Positions 14,421-16,729 of a DNA stretch of 16,729 nt are shown here, piece by piece; within the stretch, counting starts at the first letter, position 1, and each line of letters begins with the position of its first letter. Source of the stretch: an uncultured Flavobacterium sp. (GTDB lineage Bacteria; Bacteroidota; Bacteroidia; Flavobacteriales; Flavobacteriaceae); contig NZ_CAMLIX010000105.1 in NCBI RefSeq assembly GCF_946479975.1, positions 1 to 16,729 on the forward strand. The letters are read 5' to 3'. The translations under genes were made by a program, and so were the position numbers. The notes under the pieces are model-generated. The model saw only the letters and a program-made list of their open reading frames with translations, did no database searches and was not told the DNA's origin.

Positions 14421-15308
14421 ATGAATATTAAGTCTTTGAAAAAGCATTTGCAGTTTACAAAACAGCAGCGAACGGGTATATTTTTTCTTTTCATTATTAT
14501 AATAGCATTGCAGTTATTTTATTTATTGTCTGATTTTACTATTTCAGAAGCACCAAATCCTGAAAAAGAAAAGTGGCTCTCTTTGCAATCTGAAATTGAT
14601 GAACAAAAAGCTGTAAATGAAAACACTAAATCAGTTAAGTATCTGTTTAATCCTAATTTTATTTCTGATTATAAAGGATATAAAATAGGAATGTCTCTTG
14701 AACAAATTGATCGTCTAAAAGCATTTCGTAAAGAAAATAAATATGTAAACTCTGCACAAGAATTTCAAAAAGTAACTGGAGTTTCAGATTCGTTACTCCA
14801 CGAAATTTCTCCATTATTCAAATTTCCAGATTGGGCACAGCATAAAACTGACTTTAAGTTTCAGAAAAACGAATATGTAAAAAAAGAGTTTCCTAAAAAA
14901 GAAAAGCTCGAAATCTTAGATATTAATACCGCTTCTCAAGAAGAGCTAATGAAAATTTATGGCATCGGCGAAGGTTTGTCAGCTCGAATATTAAGGCAGA
15001 AAGAAATTCTGGGCTGTTTTGTGTCAATGGATCAAATGAACGAAGTCTGGGGACTTTCGCCAGAAGTGATTAATGAATTAAATAGTCATTTTAAAGTCGT
15101 TATTCCTTCATCATTAAAAAAAATAAATGTTAATGATGCGTCTTTAAAAGAATTATCGCAGTTTCCATATTTTAAATATGCACTCGCAAAACACATCGTT
15201 ACCTATAGAAGTATGAACGGAAATTTTACTAATATTGAGGATTTAGCAAAAATTAAAGATTTTCCTGTTGAAAAAGCAAAAATAATTAGTTTATATTTGG
15301 AGTACTAA
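14421..15308 (+). CDS. Membrane-anchored protein with three helix-hairpin-helix regions (ComEA-like)
   Basis: With ATG 14421 the product is 295 residues. A TTG 18 nt earlier is also in frame but less likely. It begins with a basic cytoplasmic stretch (MNIKSLKKHLQFTKQQRTG), one membrane helix (about 19-37, FFLFIIIIALQLFYLL) and then an exported domain. The exported part holds three related ~60-residue helix-hairpin-helix regions (about 73-134, 165-225, 234-295). The second and third start with LDINTASQEEL and INVNDASLKEL, the ComEA-type motif. Such domains bind DNA backbone without sequence preference. In competent bacteria ComEA holds incoming DNA outside the inner membrane. No other competence gene is in the window, so DNA uptake is inferred. 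An acyl-CoA dehydrogenase gene follows 13 nt later. Confidence 0.9.
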   Translation: MNIKSLKKHLQFTKQQRTGIFFLFIIIIALQLFYLLSDFTISEAPNPEKEKWLSLQSEIDEQKAVNENTKSVKYLFNPNFISDYKGYKIGMSLEQIDRLKAFRKENKYVNSAQEFQKVTGVSDSLLHEISPLFKFPDWAQHKTDFKFQKNEYVKKEFPKKEKLEILDINTASQEELMKIYGIGEGLSARILRQKEILGCFVSMDQMNEVWGLSPEVINELNSHFKVVIPSSLKKINVNDASLKELSQFPYFKYALAKHIVTYRSMNGNFTNIEDLAKIKDFPVEKAKIISLYLEY

Positions 15309-15321
15309 AAGAAACTAGCTA

Positions 15322-16464
15322 ATGAATTTTGATTACAACGAAACGCAGTTAATGATAGCTCAGTCTATAAAAGATTTTGCTGAAAAAAATATTAAACCTC
15401 ACATAATGGAATGGGATGAAGCGCAGGTTTTTCCAATTCCTTTATTCAAACAACTTGGAGAAATGGGATTCATGGGGGTTTTAGTGCCCGAAGAATTTGG
15501 AGGTTCAGGTCTGGGTTATCATGAATACATTACTGTAATTGAAGAAATTTCAAAAGTAGATCCATCAATCGGACTATCAGTTGCGGCGCACAATTCATTA
15601 TGTACCAATCATATATTGACTTTTGGAAATGAGGAACAAAAGAAAAAATGGCTGCCAAAATTAGCAACTGCAGAACATATTGGCGCTTGGGGTTTAACAG
15701 AACACAATACAGGATCTGATGCAGGAGGAATGAATACTACAGCTGTGAAAGATGGCGACCATTGGATTGTAAACGGGGCAAAAAACTTTATCACACATGC
15801 CATCTCAGGAGATATCGCAGTTGTTGTAGTGCGAACTGGAGAAAAAGGAGACTCTAAAGGAATGACCGCTTTTGTTTTTGAAAAAGGAATGAAAGGCTTT
15901 TCATCAGGAAAAAAAGAGAATAAATTAGGAATGAGAGCAAGTGAAACGGCAGAATTAGTTTTTGATAATTGCCGAATTCCAGATGAAAACAGATTAGGTG
16001 AAGTGGGGCAGGGTTTCATTCAAGCAATGAAAATTCTAGACGGCGGTAGAATTTCTATCGGAGCTTTGTCTTTAGGTATTTCAAAAGGTGCTTACGAAGC
16101 TGCTTTGAAGTATTCAAAAGAAAGACATCAGTTTGGTCAGCCAATTAGTAATTTTCAAGGAATTTCATTTAAATTAGCCGATATGGCTACAGAAATCGAA
16201 GCTTCAGAGTTGTTACTTCATAAAGCGGCTTTTTTAAAACAGCAGCACAAGCCCGTTACAACTTTAGGTGCCATGGCAAAAATGTATGCTTCAGAAGCCT
16301 GCGTTAAAATTGCTAATGAAGCAGTTCAAATTCATGGCGGATATGGTTACACCAAAGATTATCCAGTAGAAAAATTCTACAGAGATTCTAAATTGTGTAC
16401 CATAGGAGAGGGAACTACAGAAATTCAGAAATTAGTAATTTCTAGAAATTTATTAAAAGAATAA
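15322..16464 (+). CDS. Acyl-CoA dehydrogenase (short-chain/butyryl type)
   Basis: FAD-dependent enzyme that forms the alpha-beta double bond of an acyl-CoA in fatty acid or branched-chain amino acid breakdown. At 380 residues it has the usual family length. The helical N-terminal domain includes VPEEFGGSGLGY. The flavin and substrate region has GAWGLTEHNTGSDAGGM, followed by the strand block VNGAKNFITH. The C-terminal helices have RHQFGQPISNFQGI and IHGGYGYTKDYPVEKFYRD. The catalytic base is Glu363 in GEGTTEIQKLVISRNLL, the position used by butyryl- and medium-chain enzymes. Substrate length is not visible. It starts 13 nt after the helix-hairpin-helix gene and may share its transcript, though no functional link is obvious. 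Confidence 0.95.
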   Translation: MNFDYNETQLMIAQSIKDFAEKNIKPHIMEWDEAQVFPIPLFKQLGEMGFMGVLVPEEFGGSGLGYHEYITVIEEISKVDPSIGLSVAAHNSLCTNHILTFGNEEQKKKWLPKLATAEHIGAWGLTEHNTGSDAGGMNTTAVKDGDHWIVNGAKNFITHAISGDIAVVVVRTGEKGDSKGMTAFVFEKGMKGFSSGKKENKLGMRASETAELVFDNCRIPDENRLGEVGQGFIQAMKILDGGRISIGALSLGISKGAYEAALKYSKERHQFGQPISNFQGISFKLADMATEIEASELLLHKAAFLKQQHKPVTTLGAMAKMYASEACVKIANEAVQIHGGYGYTKDYPVEKFYRDSKLCTIGEGTTEIQKLVISRNLLKE

Positions 16465-16473
16465 TATCATTTT

Positions 16474-16603
16474 GGGCGTGTCCCTAAAAACAAAAGCATG
16501 TAGCAAACGTAGAAGGCTTTTGTTTTTAGGGGCGGGCTTTTCACTACAATCTTTTTGTTTTTAAAGAAAAAACAATAAGGATTTCCGTTGCAATCCCTCA
16601 CGC
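16474..16603. repeat. Structured intergenic element with three-way-junction fold
   Basis: A closing stem GCGTG (16476-16480) / CACGC (16599-16603) encloses two hairpins. The first is a perfect 16-bp stem from CCCTAAAAACAAAAGC (16482-16497) to its complement at 16516-16531, with an 18-nt loop. The second (16548-16562 with 16567-16583) pairs AATCTTTTTGTTTTT with AAAAAACAATAAGGATT around an AAAG loop, with a bulge and a mismatch. It lies between the acyl-CoA dehydrogenase stop and the rpsU promoter. From memory, elements of the form GGGCGTG...ATCCCTCACGC are widespread between genes in Bacteroidetes. Whether it is an RNA or a DNA repeat is unknown. Confidence 0.75.
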
Positions 16604-16670
16604 ACAAGTAAAAAATGAGGTTTTTGAAAAATAATTCAAAATTTGCAACTCATAATTAATAATTAATACA

Positions 16671-16678
16671 TACCTTTG
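16671..16678 (+). promoter_or_regulatory. rpsU -7 promoter box (TACCTTTG)
   Basis: Exact TAnnTTTG match 30 nt before the rpsU ATG. The nearest upstream TTTG (16642-16645) is 25 nt away, longer than the usual spacing. The predicted leader is only about 23 nt and would contain the Shine-Dalgarno sequence. Confidence 0.6.
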
Positions 16679-16691
16679 CAGCCTTAACGAG

Positions 16692-16699
16692 AGGAGGTG
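16692..16699 (+). promoter_or_regulatory. Strong Shine-Dalgarno sequence of rpsU
   Basis: AGGAGGTG is complementary over eight bases to the CACCUCCU of bacterial 16S rRNA 3' ends, with an 8-nt spacer to ATG 16708. None of the other fourteen gene starts in this window has even a four-base GGAG. In Bacteroidia the anti-Shine-Dalgarno tail is normally hidden by bS21, bS18 and bS6, so such a site is exceptional and decides this start. Confidence 0.9.
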
Positions 16700-16707
16700 T
16701 CTATATT

Positions 16708-16729
16708 ATGTTAATTATACCAATTAAAG
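16708..16729 (+). CDS. rpsU: 30S ribosomal protein bS21, first 7 codons (cut by window end)
   Basis: The readable start is ATG TTA ATT ATA CCA ATT AAA G, giving MLIIPIK, which is the N-terminus of flavobacterial bS21 as I remember it (continuing DGENIDRALKRYKRKF). The strong Shine-Dalgarno 8 nt upstream and a TAnnTTTG promoter support a real gene start. bS21 sits at the 3' end of 16S rRNA on the small-subunit platform. Identification rests on seven residues plus the leader, so it is good but not certain. Confidence 0.82.

Noticed and set aside
15609..16019. 136-codon minus-strand reading frame inside the acyl-CoA dehydrogenase
   Set aside because: It is a shadow of a strongly conserved gene, with no domain or start signal.

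Overview
The window is about two-thirds A+T and looks like chromosomal DNA from Flavobacteriaceae, most likely Flavobacterium or a close relative. The grounds are protein composition (LysRS with a C-terminal extension, Porin_10-type porin, DUF2851, MLIIPIK start of bS21), promoters of the Bacteroidetes type (TAnnTTTG, -33 TTTG/TTG), starts without Shine-Dalgarno sequences, and several palindromic intergenic elements that I recognise from memory as typical of flavobacterial genomes. It is mostly a housekeeping region. I see no prophage, insertion sequence, CRISPR array, tRNA or rRNA.

Layout. Bases 1-47 are not biological: they are the end of an Illumina P7 index primer, an 8-nt index and the TruSeq read-2 adapter, fused to a 5'-truncated hypothetical gene (48-355). 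After an inverted repeat element (370-483) and a terminator comes lysS on the minus strand (596-2296). A REP-like palindrome (2402-2474) separates it from two tandem paralogous lipoproteins (2576-3301, 3405-4160), followed 5 nt later by lipB (4166-4864). A secreted protein with two NTF2/SnoaL-like domains (5163-6014) faces rnhB (6217-6882, minus) across a repeat element and a bidirectional terminator. rnhB is divergent from an outer-membrane porin (7051-9033), which leads into a PLP enzyme with CBS domains (9079-10440). Then come a DEDDh exonuclease (10519-11001), a DUF2851 protein (11075-12346) and a small PspC-domain membrane protein (12412-12639). A near-perfect bidirectional terminator separates these from an APC-family amino acid permease on the minus strand (12692-14158). 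The right end holds a membrane-anchored triple helix-hairpin-helix protein (14421-15308), an acyl-CoA dehydrogenase 13 nt behind it (15322-16464), a folded intergenic element (16474-16603), and the first 22 bases of rpsU (16708 onward).

The most interesting material is between genes. rpsU alone carries a full-strength Shine-Dalgarno sequence, in a lineage that normally does not use them, which fits autoregulation of bS21. Upstream of it is a roughly 130-nt element that can fold as a three-way junction. It shares its inner hairpin design with the palindrome at 2402-2474. Four genes have short-unit (7-9 bp) tandem arrays beginning at or just after their stop codons. Two of these arrays end 13-15 bp before the -7 box of the next gene. 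Among the proteins, the DUF2851 protein has a spacing of acidic and basic residues that resembles a PD-(D/E)XK nuclease core.

Two predicted starts should be moved. Lipoprotein 2 begins at ATG 3405, because the longer frame starts inside its own -7 box. The helix-hairpin-helix protein begins at ATG 14421.
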